In this document: one piece after another, positions 27,824-38,559 of the stretch
Layout of the letters: each line of letters begins with the position of its first letter
Numbering within the stretch: the stretch's first letter is position 1
NCBI GenBank assembly: GCA_900088475.1
Contig: FLMG01002566.1
Span: 2,259 to 53,086, forward strand
Direction of reading: 5' to 3'
From: Hyphochytrium catenoides
Lineage: Eukaryota > Sar > Hyphochytriomycetes > Hyphochytriales > Hyphochytriaceae
Length of the DNA stretch: 50,828 nt
Notes under the pieces: generated by a model
The model's database searches: none
What the model saw: only the letters and a program-made list of their open reading frames with translations
What the model was told of the DNA's origin: nothing
Made by a program: the position numbers and the translations under genes

Positions 27824-29768
27824 CTAGTCAAACGGTGTTGGGGCAGGGGCTTGGGCCTGTGAACCAGGGAAGCCCATGCCGGCAGCTGGCCTGCCGCCGT
27901 TGGACTGCATCTTAGCCTCGAACGGATTGGCATGGAAAGGCTGCTGAGGCACCATTCCTTGGGGCTGCAGCGGGTAGAGCGGTCTTGACTGCATGCCCTG
28001 CATCTGCGCACCCGTGTTGAACTGGCCAAAGCTGTTATTAGGAGCAAACATCATTGGCTGCTGAGGAGTGGGAGCCATGATCGGGGCCTTTGGCATGCCG
28101 CTCAGAGAGGCCAGCCGTTTTTGCTGGTCTAAGGTGGGTCCTGCCTGCGTCTTTTTGGCGGTAGCTGCGTTCTGGTTCTTGATGTCCAGGTTGACGATGG
28201 AGGAGCTCCACAGGTCGCCTGGCGCGGCCTGAATTAATAGTCACAAGTGCTCAGAATGCGTCACAGATTCGGGCTAATGCGAGAGCAAACTAGTGCGGAA
28301 AGCCAAGGAGGGTGGAGGTTGCGTGGGAGAGAGAGAGGTAGACATGGCATTCATCCTACGTTTTGCGCAGCTTCGGGAGCACTGGAGGTCGCCTCCATTG
28401 GGCTAGGCTGAGCGATAGCAGGGGGCGCTGGAGGAAGAGCTGGAGAGCCAAAGTCCAAGCCTGCCAGCGAGGTGGTGATGTCCTGTTCGGCCGCGGGGGT
28501 GCTCACTGTACAACCGAGATCAGTCCCTATCTACCGCGCCAGAAGAGAAAATTCCCAGCAAAGCAGAGGCGGACAAGACAGCGAGTCCAGAGACAAATGA
28601 TGTAACAAAACGCACTGAGGTTTTGAGAATGATCGCATGTCCATTGGTGAGAGAGACACCAAGCAGGGCACAGAAGACTAGAATAGGCATACAGCCCACG
28701 GGGAGCATCACAGATTTAAAGGGAGCTACCTCTACCTGGAGCGAAGGGGTTAAATTCTGTTACAGGTCCACTTGCACTTGCAGTCGGGACTGGAGGCTGA
28801 GGAAGTGGATCGCTGGCTCCAAAGATATCAAAGGGCTCCGCTTGTTCGGCCCCTGCAGACCGTCCTGAAGCCTGTTTCTTAGGGCTCTTTGGCGCCTTAG
28901 GTCCCTTCTCTTTAGGCTTTTCTTCTGAAGGCGACGCAACATAAGCCACGGGCCCCTCGAAAGCAATTCAATAGAAAGGATTGAAGCGAGTCGTACCATT
29001 CGCTTTCTCCTTTTCTGAAGTAGTGGCGCTCCTTGTTGATGAGGACTTAGGTGCTTCATATTTTTGCCCAATCTTCTTAGATCCTTTCTTCGGTAGCATG
29101 TTGAAGGAGATGTTGTCGATGACAAGGTCTAGGGACATACACAAGGACAGACGGTAAAGGAGGAAGGGGTGGAAAGAAGTCATGATTAGCGAGTTAGAGG
29201 ATGCATCCGGACTGCCAAGCTGCGGGATCATGAGCGTCACTTACCATAAAAGTTCTCACTAGGGATGTTGCCTCGGATCTCAAGTCTGACTAGATGATCA
29301 GGAGGGATCTGCATGGTATAGTTCCACGTACCCACTGACACCTGGGAGTATGGGCCGGGCGTCAGCCGCAAGACAAGGCGTGACAACAACGACCCTGAAG
29401 AAAGTAACGGAATAGAGGAGCAACAACCAACGCCGAGGACTTCGGGCCATTCCTGCCATACCGATTGTGAGTCATGCAGCGTAACGCCATCCAGTGTGAC
29501 GTGCTTGCGACCTGAGACCGTAGAGTGGACTAGGACGACGTTGTGATCCTTCTCATCCTCTCCAAAGCAGAATCGCCAGACACAGCGCTTCTTCGACTCA
29601 GGGACGGTCTTTCCAACGAAGGTGAACTACGGAGAGGCAAACAGAATCAGACCTTCTAGTAGCAAACAACTCTTCAACAGGTCAGACGCCATAAACACTC
29701 CTCACCTCCTGCGAGATCTGGAACGCTCGGTTGGCGTTAGGGTTGATTGGGCGGTTGATTTTGGTCAT
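27824..29768 (-). CDS. FAIM1-like domain with endocytic-motif tail
   Basis: Seven minus-strand exons keep phase: 29768-29706, 29626-29462, 29341-29245, 29128-28997, 28924-28730, 28505-28360, 28228-27824 (400 aa). Residues about 20-120 form a beta-rich domain (KRCVWRFCFGEDE, VVLVHSTVSGRKHVTLDG, VGTWNYTMQIPPDH, NFYDLVIDNISFNML). It resembles the FAIM1 beta-sandwich, which keeps an LxHxTxSGxRxxxxDG pattern. A Lys/Pro linker follows, then a disordered tail with sorting motifs: FNPF, FDIFGASDP, NPFEA, GDLWSSSIVNLD and a PQQP/MQGMQ-rich stretch. NPF binds EH domains and DPF/FxDxF-like motifs bind AP-2 ears, so an endocytic adaptor role is inferred. An in-frame ATG also exists at 29894, leaving the start open. 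The exon 5 donor has two options 6 bp apart. Confidence 0.72.
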
Positions 29769-29982
29769 CTTTCTAAAGATCTTGCACGCGACGTCTAAGT
29801 CAATGCGCGATACTTCGTCTGACAGATGCTCCGAGCAGCTATTTGTGATCACACGGGCGGCCGATAAATCTCTTACTGGACCCAGTTTTGTCAAGAGTTT
29901 GAGCTGTCAAAGCACTTTCGATAGCTCTTGCGCGATAACCTCTTCCGCATGAATCTCTCTTCTCTCTCTGTCTCTGAGTGGT

Positions 29983-30053
29983 GTGTCTCTCTCTCTCTCC
30001 CTCTCTCTTTCTCTCCCTCTCTCCCTCTCTCTCTCTTTCTCTTTCTCTCTTCC
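29983..30053. repeat. (CT)n microsatellite
   Basis: This is a pyrimidine tract of mostly CT dinucleotides with TTT and CCC interruptions, upstream of the minus-strand FAIM-like gene. The spurious R-E-R-E frames across it are repeat translation. Confidence 0.9.
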
Positions 30054-31814
30054 CTTGTACCCATGCACGCGTGCCAGCCTCTCCCTGCCCGCTTTGGCCT
30101 TGGTGTCTCTCTCTCGCTATCATATCAGGCCCTGTGCATGGCCGTGGCGCAAACTCTTTGGCGACGATGTGAAGATGCAGGTCCCCATCAAAATCCGTTA
30201 CACGCCTAAATATATCCGAAACCATGCCGAAAGCAACAATTCATATTGTCGTCATCCAGTACATATACGTAGTCCTTATTTTCAAAGGTTTTCTTTCGGT
30301 GACTGATTTCGTTTCGTTCGAGTGGTAGGAAGTGTAGCTTCATCGCGGCCTCTGTGGCGGTGGAAGTGTCAGACCTCCAGCTCCATAGCGCTGTCTACCC
30401 AGCCGCGGAAGGATGGAAGAGGTTCGCTCATCTTCTTGGAGCTTTTTCTAAAGGAACCAGGGCGTCGACAGAGGCCACGTCCAGCGTATCTCCAAGCGCT
30501 TGTGTCTCCTACTTGGTCGACACCAACTCCAAGGTAGTGCAAGTTGAAGTCTAAATGTTCAGTATGTGCAGCGCTGTGAGAAAGTCTCTTTCGGGGGACT
30601 AAGGGGACGATAGCGGGCGGCATGTGCACGTTTGGTTACGCTTCCATTCTTTATATTCTAATAGCCCTGCTTACTTGAACTGCAAGCATGGCTTCCGTGA
30701 TGAGTAGCACGGCTTATCTGGAAACTCCTCTCCTTGAGATGGAAACTGCAGATGAGATAAGTGAAGATTATGAATGGAATGAAGCTGAACTCAATTAGCT
30801 AAATGGCCACTTCTTAAGTACTCTAAAGCTATGTATACAAAGAATATGAAGCTACTATGGCTGGGGGAGAGAGTCGGCAATAACTGATGGTTAGTAGGGA
30901 CGGCAGGTTGAGAACTTGGCTTCGTCAACTCTTAAAGGACTTTTTACGCTTCCGTAGATGGTACAAACACCTCAACGAGGCCAACCAAAGTGCCATAGCA
31001 CAGTCCGCAAGCTCATCCGCAGGAAGCGCTCCAGACACATCGACATCCGCATCACTTCATAGATAACACTGTCAGCAAGGGGCCATCTGCTCTCTTTATA
31101 TACGACCTATATATATACGACGAAGGAGACACTGACTGATGGATCAACGAAAGCATTGCTTTCACAACGTTTCAAAACATTGCAAAAGAGAGCTAAATAT
31201 TTATTATTTTTATTCTCTAAGAAAGGTTGTTGAGATCTCAGTATTCCTACTCGTTTCTCTATGCTGAGCAGAACCAAAGGTTCTCTATGGCTAGGATGTT
31301 TAGGCCTGGGCATGCTGGGGCAGCCAAAGTGCGAACTAGTAGGTAAACAAGGTGACGAAGTCCTACCTTCGCTACTCAATAGCTATTCAATGAAGTAGGA
31401 TGGCTGCTGGGCTGCTGCCTTACCTAGGATTGGATCCCACTGTACCTATCCCTCTTAGCCCTTCTAGCATCGAGGCCCCAGACGTCAGCTGAGCTTGTCT
31501 TCGGCCACCAGAATCAGTGGAAAGAGTTAAATGGAGGCAGGAAGTCCTCGGGACTAACATGGTTAGAGCTCGGCCAACCTCCTCGTCTGGCTCATGTTCG
31601 TTTAGTCTAAATTTAACACAGGGAGATGACTGATGGAACATGCTAAGGGAGAGATCGGCAATAAGTCCTCGGATAGAGTGAATAGATGTAGCATTGGCGG
31701 AGGAGTATGGAGGCAGTAAGCCCAGGAAAGATATAGTATAAAGCTAATGGTAGTATCCTGAGAGCTGTCACGCTCAGCTTGCCACTGTAGCGTCACTTCT
31801 TCAGTCTTAATCGT

Positions 31815-31854
31815 CAGCTACGCTGACTGCGCTCCAGCTACGCTGACTGCGCTC
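31815..31854. repeat. 20-bp unit in perfect tandem pair
   Basis: The unit CAGCTACGCTGACTGCGCTC occurs twice head to tail without mismatch, suggesting a recent local duplication. No coding context. Confidence 0.9.
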
Positions 31855-32353
31855 CTCCTCCTATCTGTCTGAAAAGTCTCTCTCTTCTAAGCTTTCATCG
31901 CTCAAAGTCAAGGTGAAGATCCTTAAGTTAGTGTCCGGAGCATCAGACTATGTAGTCACCTTCCCCCGCAAGTAAACAGCCTCTTTAGCAATTGCTGCTA
32001 GTAAGACAGAAAGACGAGAGAGATCTGCTATTCTCTTCCTCTATCGACTTCAAGAAATCTCCTCCCGGCTTCGGGTTATCTCATGCAATCTTCTTTATTG
32101 GGAGTTTCCATCTTTATTCAATGTTTAAAGTTTCTTTGTCCCTTTGTTCTCTACGCTGTCTCAAACTCAAGTGCCCATCGGACGGACGACAAGGGAGAAG
32201 TTTTCGTGCTTGTTAGAAAACGTCTTTCCTCAGGATATTAAGGGGAGTCGTTTGAGCCCAATCGGTCAGAGATAGGATGAAGGGAAATATTTGTCCAGAG
32301 GGTACAGGAGAAGAGTGGAAGGAACCGGAGCGGGAGAGCATTCAGAGAAAGAA

Positions 32354-32359
<6 letters not shown>

Positions 32360-32426
<67 letters not shown>
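32360..32426. repeat. (GA)n microsatellite
   Basis: A long GA tract interrupted by GAGCGAGAGCG. It is flanked to about 32530 by looser purine-rich sequence. Open frames on both strands across it are low-complexity artefacts. Confidence 0.92.
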
Positions 32427-32429
<3 letters not shown>

Positions 32430-33029
32430 CAGAGAGAGGTGTGGAGAAGAGTTCAGAGACAGGAGAGAGAGAGAGAGTACAGGAGAGAGGAGAACAGACA
32501 CAGGGGGAGAAGAGGAAGGAACGGGGAGAGAGAAAGGAGAAGAGGAAGAGGCGAATGGCGAGGAGAGACGAGGTAAGTGAGGGCAGCAGAGAGAGAGCTC
32601 CAAACAACTCAGCCTCCAGCACAGATTCCGTAGAACAGCCAAAACAGCAATTAATGTTAATGGAAATATTCAAGACCACTGAAGTGAAAGGTTCCATTAT
32701 ATGTAATAACTAAGGGAAAGAAAACAAACCGAAGCTTGTAGGTTTCACGTTGAAACTTACCCATCATCGGATTGGTATGGTGCAGTAACGGTCGAGCCTC
32801 GTAACGCTTTCTTTGACAAAAGGCAGTGCATTTCTCCTCTGCCCGTCAACTCCTTTGACCTCTCGTTTGGCCTCGTTCTTTCTATATCCTCATCTCCATG
32901 GCTCATCCAATGGCACTTGAGCTGACACTGCTACTGGCTTAGGAACATCGAGTTAGAGCTTCTTCCGTTCGGCGCTTCGCCACTTTTTTGGCGTGACCAG
33001 TCTCCCAGACCTTACGCCTCAAAGGCTCG

Positions 33030-33047
33030 CAGCAGCAGCAGCAGCAG
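33030..33047 (+). repeat. (CAG)6 in the flippase upstream region
   Basis: Six CAG units lie about 270 bp before the flippase start, probably in its 5' UTR or promoter. Short and perfect, so possibly length-variable. Confidence 0.9.
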
Positions 33048-33317
33048 CTCGGTTGTAGAGAGTTTGAAGAGTGGAAAGAAGTGTCCCTATCAGCTGCCAC
33101 TCAGGCTGAGACTACCAGAGTAGCGAATGGAGCCCTCCCTCTTCTGGAGCCTGACACCTATTCTGGTCCTGGCCGTGAGATATGCTTTAACAATCTATGG
33201 TAAACTTTCCATGTGGATGGATTGACGACATCTCCTCAGCTCTTTCCTGACCCAACTGGGCCACCATCAACTTTTTCTTCCTTCTCTGGGAGTCCGCTTG
33301 GGACGTGAAAGGAGACG

Positions 33318-36300
33318 ATGAAAGTCAGTCCCACACCTACGGTGGAGGAGAGAAAAAAAGATGGTTCTCCACCAGTCGCGAAGATCGACGTGTCAAGAGC
33401 TCGAAAAGGAGACGCAAAGCCTGCTGGAGAAGAAGTCTATAGACATGTCCACGCCAATGACCCAGCCAAGAACCTTGAGTTCAACTATTGCAACAATGTG
33501 GTCATCACCAGCAAGTATAACGCCGCGAACTTCCTGCCCAAGTTCCTCTTTGAAACCTTCCGGAAGATCGCCAACTTGTACTTTCTCCTTGTCTCTATCA
33601 TGCAGACCATTACGCCCATCAGTAACACGGACTCGATGCCCAGTTGCCTTCCAGTTCTTCTCTTTATCGTTGCTGTTGACGCAGTTTTTGCTATCCTGGA
33701 GGATAACCGGAGGCACAAAGCCGATCGAGAGGCAAACGCGAAGAAGTGCCTAATGTTTGATCCTCTGCAGAAGTCCTTTGTATCCAAGATGTGGCGAGAG
33801 ATTGCCGTTGGAGACATAGTGAAGGTGCTGAATCGAGACATCATCCCCGCAGACATCATGATCTTGGCTGTTAGTGAGCCCCCGAATCATCCGCCATTAG
33901 GCATCTGTTACGTAGAGACGAAGTCCCTGGATGGAGAGACGAATCTAAAGATGCGCCAAGGGCTGGAAAGCACAGTGTCATACATAAGATCTGAGGCAGA
34001 TCTCGCTGAACTGAAGGGTGAAGTGGTTTGTGAGTCGCCCAACAAGGCGATCAATAAGTTCACTGGCACTTGGAAGCCAAAGAATGGAGATCCAGAGCCT
34101 ATTCCTGCACGCTCTGTCTTGCTACGGGGTTGTGTGCTACGTAACACTGACTGGACATTCGGCTTAGTGATCAACACTGGGCACGACACCAAGATAATGA
34201 TGAACTCTACAACGACGCCATCCAAGCAGAGCAGCACTGACGCTTTTATTAACGGGCAGATCATGAGACTTGTCTGTCTCCTTGCCATTTCGTGTCTGGG
34301 GGGAGCTACTGGCAGCATCCTATGGAACGCTGCGAACGAGGGCGCATGGTATATGCCGGCTGCCGACCTCACCCCAGCCGTGGAGTGGCTCCGGATGGTT
34401 TTCTACTACTATCTTCTCAACTATCAGTTTATCCCTGTCTCTCTATATGTTACCATGGCTAGCGTCAAGTTCGTCCAATCTTACTTTATCAACCAGGACG
34501 TGGACATGTACCATAGCGAGACTGACACACCTGCCCTCACACGGAATATGATCCTCAATGAAGAGTTAGGACAGATTGATTACATCTTCTCGGACAAGAC
34601 TGGAACCCTTACCTGCAACATTATGGAGTTTAGGAAGTGCTCTATAGACGGCGTTGCCTATGGCAGAGGCACCACAGAGATCGGTCTTGCAGCTCTGCGA
34701 AGAGCAGGTAAACCTATTCCTCAAGAATATTTGACCAAAGATCAAGAAGGACAAAGGATAGCCTACGTAAACTTCTACGACCCTAACCTTTGGGAGGATC
34801 TGAAAGGAAAGTCGGGCTTGCTGCATCAGCAGCGGATGGAACAATTCTTCACTCATCTTGCTGTCTGTCACACGGTTATACCAGAGAAGCTAGAAGGCTC
34901 GGATGAGGTCATCTTTTCGGCCTCTTCTCCCGATGAGCAAGCGCTGGTCAGTGGGGCCAAGTTCTTTGGCTATGATTTCTATGGACGCTCCCCGGGCACA
35001 GCGCGGATAAAGGTCAAGGGAGAGATCGTCAACTACGCTATTCTTGACGTTTTAGAGTTCAATTCTACCCGGAAGAGAATGTCCTGCGTGGTCCGGGACC
35101 CTCAGACAGACAAGCTCTATATTTATTGCAAAGGCGCAGACGCGGTTATCCTACCGAGGCTCGACAAGTCAGATCCTGGACTCAAAGCACTCGTAGGTGC
35201 CACGTTGAAGCATATGGAGCAATTCGCACAAGATGGTCTTCGAACCTTGGCCATTGCTATGGGGGAGGTGACGGACGATTTCTATGCAGACTGGTCTAAG
35301 CGCTACAGGGAGGCGACGTCCAGTCTAGCAGAGATAGAGAAGAGAAAGAAGGATCTGCCAAACCTCATTGACTCTTGCATGGAAGAGATAGAACAGAACC
35401 TCACGTTACTAGGTGCCACAGCGATAGAAGACAAACTGCAGGAAGGAGTACCAGATGCAATCGCAACATTGGCGGCTGCAGGAATTAAGATATGGATCCT
35501 GACAGGAGACAAGCAAGAGACAGCCATCAATATCGGCTTTGCCTGTCAGTTGCTAACCACAGAGATGTCACTGGCGATAATCGAAACATCCTCCCACCCG
35601 ACCAAGGAGAAGATCGCAGCCTTTTGTGACCAGCAGGTGGCAAGGGCGAAGTCTTCGAAGATTGAGTTGGGCCTGGTGATCGATGGAGAGGCGTTAGAGT
35701 TGGCGCTCCATGAAAGCTGCAAGAATCACCTACTCAACTTAGCGCAGTATTGCAAGGCAGTTGTCGCTTGCAGAGTCTCTCCCGCACAGAAAGCACAGCT
35801 AGTCCTCCTGGTCAAGGAAGCTGTTCCTGGCGTCCGTACACTAGCCATCGGCGACGGCGCTAACGACGTTGGCATGATCCAAGCAGCCCACGTAGGGATC
35901 GGCATTAGCGGTCAGGAGGGGATGCAAGCTGTCAACAGCTCTGACTACGCGATCGCCCAGTTCCGCTTCTTAAAGCGACTGCTCTTGGTGCATGGGCGGT
36001 GGAACTACGCGCGGATGTCTCTATTGGTGTGCTATATGTTCTATAAGAATATCATCTTGGTGCTGTCCCAGTACTGGTACACCTACCTCGCGGGCTTCTC
36101 TGGACAGAAGTATTACAACGAGATTGGCCTGCAGCTCTATAACATCTGGTACACCGCCCTGCCCATCATGGTGCTTGGCATCTATGACCGTGATGTCTCG
36201 CATAAGATGGCGCTAAACTTTCCAAAGCTCTTCATCTCAGGCCCTGGAGGCGTCCGCCTTTCGAAGATGATATTCTGGTCTTGGGTGGCGGCTGCTGCTT

Positions 36301-37163
36301 ATGAGTCCGTGGTAGTGACCGTCCTCTCTACCTATCCTTACAATGACTCATCAGAGAAGTCTGACCACATACCGGTCTGGGGCCTTGGGATGACTGGGTT
36401 TTCTCTGGTCGTTCTTGTGACCAATGCCAAGCTGCTTCTCCTCCAACAGAGCTTCTATAGTTTTCATATCATCTTCTACGTGGGCGGAATCGCACTTTTG
36501 GTGCTCACTGAAGTCTGCATCTCGCAGATATTAGCCGTCGGTGGCCTATCTTTCTATGGGGTGGTTGCTGACTTAGCAGAAAATCCAACCAGCTGGATGC
36601 TCCTACCTCTGGCCGTATGTCTGACGTTGGGCTTCGACTTCCTGCTCAAGAGCTATCGAGTGCTTTTCCATCCTTCATATACGGACATTTGCAGAGAATA
36701 TGAAGCTTTAGGCTTGACAGACGAATCAAAGCTAAAGTGGGATGGACAGAAAGAAGAGAAAATAATTGACTTCGTCTCACTAGGTACAGCTTCGCGGGAG
36801 GCTCAAGAACAAATTGCTTCAAAGGACCGAAGTCATGCGGACCGCCAAGTAACAGAGACAGCTATTGAGGTCCTACATCCCGGAGGAGCAGACGTGTCTG
36901 TTTCGGAGGACACCGTAGCACGGTCTCCAGCCAACTCGGGACTTCGCAAAGCCAAGACGTTGAACAGAACGGCAGGTTTCGCCTTCTCGAACGATGAAGG
37001 CACGACGAGGGCAGAATCACACTTAGCATCCCGCTCAACAGGCGCGAATAGCCTTAGACAGGTGCTCACTGACGCGCAGGACACCTTGAGGAGGGCTAGT
37101 CAAGCGCTTCAACAGCGCGCATTAACCTTGAGAAGCATGAGTGCAAGCAAACTTCAGTCATAG
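33318..37163 (+). CDS. P4-ATPase phospholipid flippase (Drs2/ATP8A-like)
   Basis: This single uninterrupted exon encodes 1281 aa. P4-ATPases move aminophospholipids to the cytosolic leaflet of plasma, Golgi and endosomal membranes, usually with a CDC50 subunit. Motifs are actuator DGET (205-208), phosphorylation site SDKTGTLT (Asp426), GDKQETAINIGFAC, hinge GDGANDVGMIQAA (845-857) and VNSSDYAIAQFRFLKRLLLVHGRW. About ten membrane helices are evident, the last six after residue 895. Helix M4 reads PVSL (373-376) where PS flippases usually have PISL. The C-terminal tail carries GFAFS (1220-1224), the autoinhibitory motif known from Drs2 and ATP8A2. That places it in the P4A clade. Length is typical. 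No introns, unlike its neighbours. CDC50 is not in this window. Confidence 0.97.
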   Translation: MKVSPTPTVEERKKDGSPPVAKIDVSRARKGDAKPAGEEVYRHVHANDPAKNLEFNYCNNVVITSKYNAANFLPKFLFETFRKIANLYFLLVSIMQTITPISNTDSMPSCLPVLLFIVAVDAVFAILEDNRRHKADREANAKKCLMFDPLQKSFVSKMWREIAVGDIVKVLNRDIIPADIMILAVSEPPNHPPLGICYVETKSLDGETNLKMRQGLESTVSYIRSEADLAELKGEVVCESPNKAINKFTGTWKPKNGDPEPIPARSVLLRGCVLRNTDWTFGLVINTGHDTKIMMNSTTTPSKQSSTDAFINGQIMRLVCLLAISCLGGATGSILWNAANEGAWYMPAADLTPAVEWLRMVFYYYLLNYQFIPVSLYVTMASVKFVQSYFINQDVDMYHSETDTPALTRNMILNEELGQIDYIFSDKTGTLTCNIMEFRKCSIDGVAYGRGTTEIGLAALRRAGKPIPQEYLTKDQEGQRIAYVNFYDPNLWEDLKGKSGLLHQQRMEQFFTHLAVCHTVIPEKLEGSDEVIFSASSPDEQALVSGAKFFGYDFYGRSPGTARIKVKGEIVNYAILDVLEFNSTRKRMSCVVRDPQTDKLYIYCKGADAVILPRLDKSDPGLKALVGATLKHMEQFAQDGLRTLAIAMGEVTDDFYADWSKRYREATSSLAEIEKRKKDLPNLIDSCMEEIEQNLTLLGATAIEDKLQEGVPDAIATLAAAGIKIWILTGDKQETAINIGFACQLLTTEMSLAIIETSSHPTKEKIAAFCDQQVARAKSSKIELGLVIDGEALELALHESCKNHLLNLAQYCKAVVACRVSPAQKAQLVLLVKEAVPGVRTLAIGDGANDVGMIQAAHVGIGISGQEGMQAVNSSDYAIAQFRFLKRLLLVHGRWNYARMSLLVCYMFYKNIILVLSQYWYTYLAGFSGQKYYNEIGLQLYNIWYTALPIMVLGIYDRDVSHKMALNFPKLFISGPGGVRLSKMIFWSWVAAAAYESVVVTVLSTYPYNDSSEKSDHIPVWGLGMTGFSLVVLVTNAKLLLLQQSFYSFHIIFYVGGIALLVLTEVCISQILAVGGLSFYGVVADLAENPTSWMLLPLAVCLTLGFDFLLKSYRVLFHPSYTDICREYEALGLTDESKLKWDGQKEEKIIDFVSLGTASREAQEQIASKDRSHADRQVTETAIEVLHPGGADVSVSEDTVARSPANSGLRKAKTLNRTAGFAFSNDEGTTRAESHLASRSTGANSLRQVLTDAQDTLRRASQALQQRALTLRSMSASKLQS

Positions 37164-37374
37164 AGGAGGATGGGACTAATATTCTGCTAATGTAACCGAA
37201 GAATATCTTTTTCAACTTATGGGCTTGGTCAGGCTCGGTCCGTACCAAGGGTGGAACTCACCAGGGAGCATCTCACCAGGGAGCATCTCAAATGGGAGGA
37301 TGGACGAAGCAGTGAAAAGACAGGAAAAGGGAGACGATAGTGATAAGACAAAGAAAGCATGTTGCAAGAGACGG

Positions 37375-37410
<36 letters not shown>

Positions 37411-38212
37411 CAGAACGAGAGAAAGAAGCACTTCGGCTAACGCTGAAGAGAAGCGGGAGCACGATATTTGGCGGCGCACTGCCATTTCTATTCGACATTC
37501 ATCCCACAGCGGATCTTCAGATATGATCGCGTTGAAGGCCTTGACGAGCCTATTGCCACCACCGATTTCTATCCAGAGCCAGTTCATAGAGGAGGTGATG
37601 GAGGACCGTCCGGGTGACCTCTCATAAGATGCAGGCCTGCTTAAGAGCCATGGAGTCTCCAGCTTCTCAATGTCAAAACCAATGCCCCCAATTAGCCACC
37701 GAACCGTTCTCCGCTCTCGCTAGCTCATTATGCCTTATAAAGCGCCTGACTATCTCCTCTCCGGGTTAAGCTATCAGATGCATCACCCCTCCACGCCATC
37801 GCGCCTTCAAGCCAAGGCTGGCAATATCTTCATTTCCATCGGATTACGATCAACCCATCGCCACGGTGTCGTTAAACTAGTACGAAAGCGATGATCCGCT
37901 GATAGAGCAACAACCAAAACCCCGAAGCAGCCTTCATAAGGCAGATATGATAGTGTGAAGACCAGCGCCAGACCCTTTGTCAAAGCAACGGAGCTCCATC
38001 TCTTTTGTTATTGCCACTAACAACAATAATCTTCACTTGTGATCTTCACTCTCCACATGCTCACTAACATACAGCACTGGAGAAGCTCGATAACTGAGGA
38101 TTGAGGACTAATGTGACAGTGGTTTGGATTATCAAAGGTTGGTCGGAGAGAAAGGATTTTTGGTTTGATTTCTGGCACGCGCATCAAGAGAAACTCATAG
38201 AACCTCCTCCAA

Positions 38213-38310
38213 GTGTGCTCTCTCTCTCTCTTCCTCCCCTTTCTGGTACCTCTCTNNNNNNNNNNNNNNNNNNNNNNNNNNNNNNNNNNNNNNNNNNNNN
38301 NNNNNNNNNN

Positions 38311-38342
<32 letters not shown>

Positions 38343-38352
38343 TCCCTCTCCC
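38213..38352. repeat. (CT)n microsatellite enclosing the gap
   Basis: CT dinucleotides flank both sides of the unresolved bases, so the gap is almost certainly more of the same repeat, with uncertain length. Confidence 0.9.
38256..38310. other. Assembly gap, 55 N
   Basis: Undetermined bases inside a CT microsatellite about 250 bp before the glutaredoxin start codon. Frames crossing it cannot be trusted. Confidence 0.99.
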
Positions 38353-38559
38353 TCTCTTGATAGCAGTTCCTCACCGTCCTCAGCCTGCTTCTGATTGACG
38401 CCGTCCTCTTTCTCATTCTGATGAGACGGAGATCCTTTTCTATTGAAGCTTCTACGTCAAGATCAAGCGGAAGATCAGAAGCTGAGATCTGCTTTGCCCG
38501 CCTGGGATCCGATATAGCCTCGCAACAGCTGTCTACCCAGACGTCACGGCTTCTTCCTG

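Larger units (their letters stand above)
29769..33317. other. Gene-poor, repeat-rich interval
   Basis: These 3.5 kb lie between the FAIM-like gene and the flippase and hold microsatellites and short tandem repeats (listed separately). One plus-strand segment at 30354-30554 reads smoothly (MAVEVSDLQLHSAVYPAAEG) and ends at a GTAGTG donor-like site. It could be a lone exon, but I find no partner exon or homology. Another possible N-terminal exon lies on the minus strand at 30225 (MVSDIFRRVTDFDGDLHLHI). I do not call either. Confidence 0.5.
37164..38559. other. Intergenic, repeat-rich, with assembly gap
   Basis: This is 1.4 kb between the flippase stop and the glutaredoxin start. It contains a GA microsatellite at about 37376-37410 and a 15-bp tandem pair (ACCAGGGAGCATCTC) near 37258-37288. 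A CT microsatellite around 38213-38352 encloses a run of 55 N. No gene is seen. Confidence 0.6.

Noticed and set aside
28716-28949. Separate gene starting MAYVASPS
   Set aside because: Its first codons are intron 4 of the FAIM-like gene; the acceptor at 28925 restores frame from the exon ending at 28997.
32266-32713. Arg/Glu and Leu/Ser repeat proteins
   Set aside because: Translations of the GA/CT microsatellite.
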